A DNA stretch of 35,965 nt, taken from the NCBI GenBank assembly GCA_019057635.1, contig DXJL01000164.1, positions 1 to 35,965 of the forward strand. Direction: 5' to 3'. The position numbers and the translations under genes are program-made. This DNA comes from Candidatus Heimdallarchaeota archaeon (GTDB lineage: Archaea > Asgardarchaeota > Heimdallarchaeia > Hodarchaeales > Hodarchaeaceae). The notes beneath the pieces were generated by a model. It ran no database searches and was not told the DNA's origin. It saw only the letters and a program-made list of their open reading frames with translations. This document shows, piece after piece, positions 35,391 to 35,965 of this stretch. Within the stretch, counting starts at the first letter, position 1. Each line of letters begins with the position of its first letter.

Positions 35391-35411
35391 CCAGAACATA
35401 ACTAGTTCTGG
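35391..35411. promoter_or_regulatory. Inverted repeat upstream of the small-gene TATA box
   Basis: Perfect 7-base arms CCAGAAC and GTTCTGG with a 7-base spacer, 13 bases upstream of the TATA box. The position suits an activator or repressor dimer. It could instead be a hairpin following the neighbouring small gene, though the T-tract of that gene lies before it. Confidence 0.45.
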
Positions 35412-35436
35412 GATCTCTCCTTCAAAGTCTCTATTA

Positions 35437-35444
35437 AAAAAAAG
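35437..35444 (-). terminator. T-rich tract after the second small gene
   Basis: On the minus strand a run of eight or so Ts about 105 bases after the stop of the small gene at 35549-35704, suitable as an archaeal terminator. It suggests the two small genes are transcribed separately. Confidence 0.3.
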
Positions 35445-35548
35445 AGAAAAGGGAAAAATTGGCCGTCGCTAGTCTTCTTGACCCGACTCAAATTATCAAA
35501 AGGTGTTATTTCAGATTTGTGATGTTAATATGAAGATAAATTGCGATT

Positions 35549-35704
35549 TCAATATGCAGATGAACCAATAATCTTCAGTGAACCTTTCTGATCCTCCGTA
35601 CTCGGTTCAGCACGAAGGTTCGTGAATACGGGTCCAGTATAATTTAGATACTCGATAGTTGACTGTAGTCGTTCTTGTGAAGGTCGTAGTAAGGGACGTG
35701 CCAT
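35549..35704 (-). CDS. Small unknown protein, paralogue 2 of a tandem pair (51 residues)
   Basis: Frame from ATG 35704 to TGA 35551-35549. After a basic start (ARPLLRPSQERLQ) it has IEYLNYTGPVFTNLRAEP and ends KIIGSSAY. It aligns with the neighbour at 35167-35334 over about 25 residues: QE-RL--T-EYLNY-G-V-T-NLR, and both end in SSA plus one residue. No ribosome site is obvious, so it may be leaderless; TTTTAATAT about 25 bases upstream could be its TATA box. Protein-level similarity between neighbours is the main support. No domain recognised. Confidence 0.65.
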   Translation of the reverse strand: MARPLLRPSQERLQSTIEYLNYTGPVFTNLRAEPSTEDQKGSLKIIGSSAY

Positions 35705-35856
35705 ATTAGAAATGTTGTTCTAGAGATATTAAAAGTAGTAGTACTCTCCACGTAATACGTTCTCATATTAGGAAGAATAACTTGCATTGGCTAGGAGAAA
35801 AGCTTAGCAAAAACCCACAAAACCTCTTTTCTTGCTAAAAACCAGGTGTTATACCA

Positions 35857-35965
35857 ATGGAAATAGAGAAGAGGATGATACTTCGGGCGAAATTGGTGGA
35901 ATTTCTTCAATTCTTCGTAAATAAAGAGGCCCTTGGTATTTTAGATAGGCGAGAACTTCATTTAG
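35857..35965 (+). CDS. Start of an unidentified gene running off the window (partial)
   Basis: From ATG 35857 the frame stays open for 36 codons to the window end. The peptide is helical and charged (EIEKRMILRAKLVEFLQFF...LGILDRREL). Nothing can be said about family. The 150-base gap before it, shared with the minus-strand small gene, would hold both promoters. Confidence 0.4.
   Translation, partial: MEIEKRMILRAKLVEFLQFFVNKEALGILDRRELHL

Noticed and set aside
1-35965. CRISPR array, insertion sequences or prophage
   Set aside because: No regularly spaced repeats, transposase, integrase or phage structural gene was seen on either strand.

Overview
The window looks like a piece of an Asgard archaeal chromosome. 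It is AT-rich and tightly packed, with convergent genes only 5-25 bases apart. It carries archaeal markers: a geranylgeranyl reductase, a bifunctional phosphoglucose/phosphomannose isomerase, a DRG-like TGS-domain GTPase, an F420H2-oxidase-type flavodiiron protein and HypD. It also carries eukaryote-like parts: a decayed Rab-type small GTPase and two very different proteins with longin-like domains. No rRNA, tRNA, CRISPR array, insertion sequence or phage gene was found. The finer lineage cannot be fixed by reading alone.

Layout. 1-770: the tail of an upstream gene and a broken Rab-like GTPase. 778-2819: DUF362 protein and SagB-type nitroreductase. 2877-6081 (minus): a thioredoxin-VKOR membrane protein overlapping an Mrp/NBP35 ATPase, and a seven-helix membrane protein ending in a longin-like domain. 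6220-10871 (plus): DUF4213/DUF364 protein, three unknown small proteins, a proline-rich membrane-anchored protein and a sugar-phosphate-isomerase-like TIM barrel. 10889-13463: a four-helix membrane protein, a GH13 glucosidase pseudogene, hypD and a GNAT acetyltransferase. 13480-15330 (minus): a winged-helix protein paired with a AAA ATPase. 15464-18016: PGI/PMI and geranylgeranyl reductase. 18040-20589: an 849-residue protein starting with a longin-like domain. 20797-24249: membrane glycosyltransferase, rhomboid protease, and a thioredoxin-V4R-V4R protein. 24532-29293: an unknown protein, citrate lyase alpha subunit, a TGS GTPase and citryl-CoA lyase. 29299-33930: a thioredoxin-reductase-like flavoprotein without CxxC, Hsp90, rubredoxin and flavodiiron protein. 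34042-35019: an aldo/keto reductase. 35020-35965: two tandem, related, very small proteins on the minus strand and the start of a further gene.

Themes. Thiol and electron-transfer chemistry recurs: thioredoxin-VKOR, thioredoxin-V4R, CxxC-less TrxR-like reductase, rubredoxin and flavodiiron protein, consistent with an anaerobe that handles oxygen stress. Citrate lyase alpha plus a citrate-synthase-type citryl-CoA lyase would together cleave citrate to acetate/acetyl-CoA and oxaloacetate without CitE. The strongest candidates for undescribed biology are the 7TM-longin fusion, the large longin protein, the winged-helix/AAA pair, and the tandem small-protein family with a dyad upstream of its promoter.
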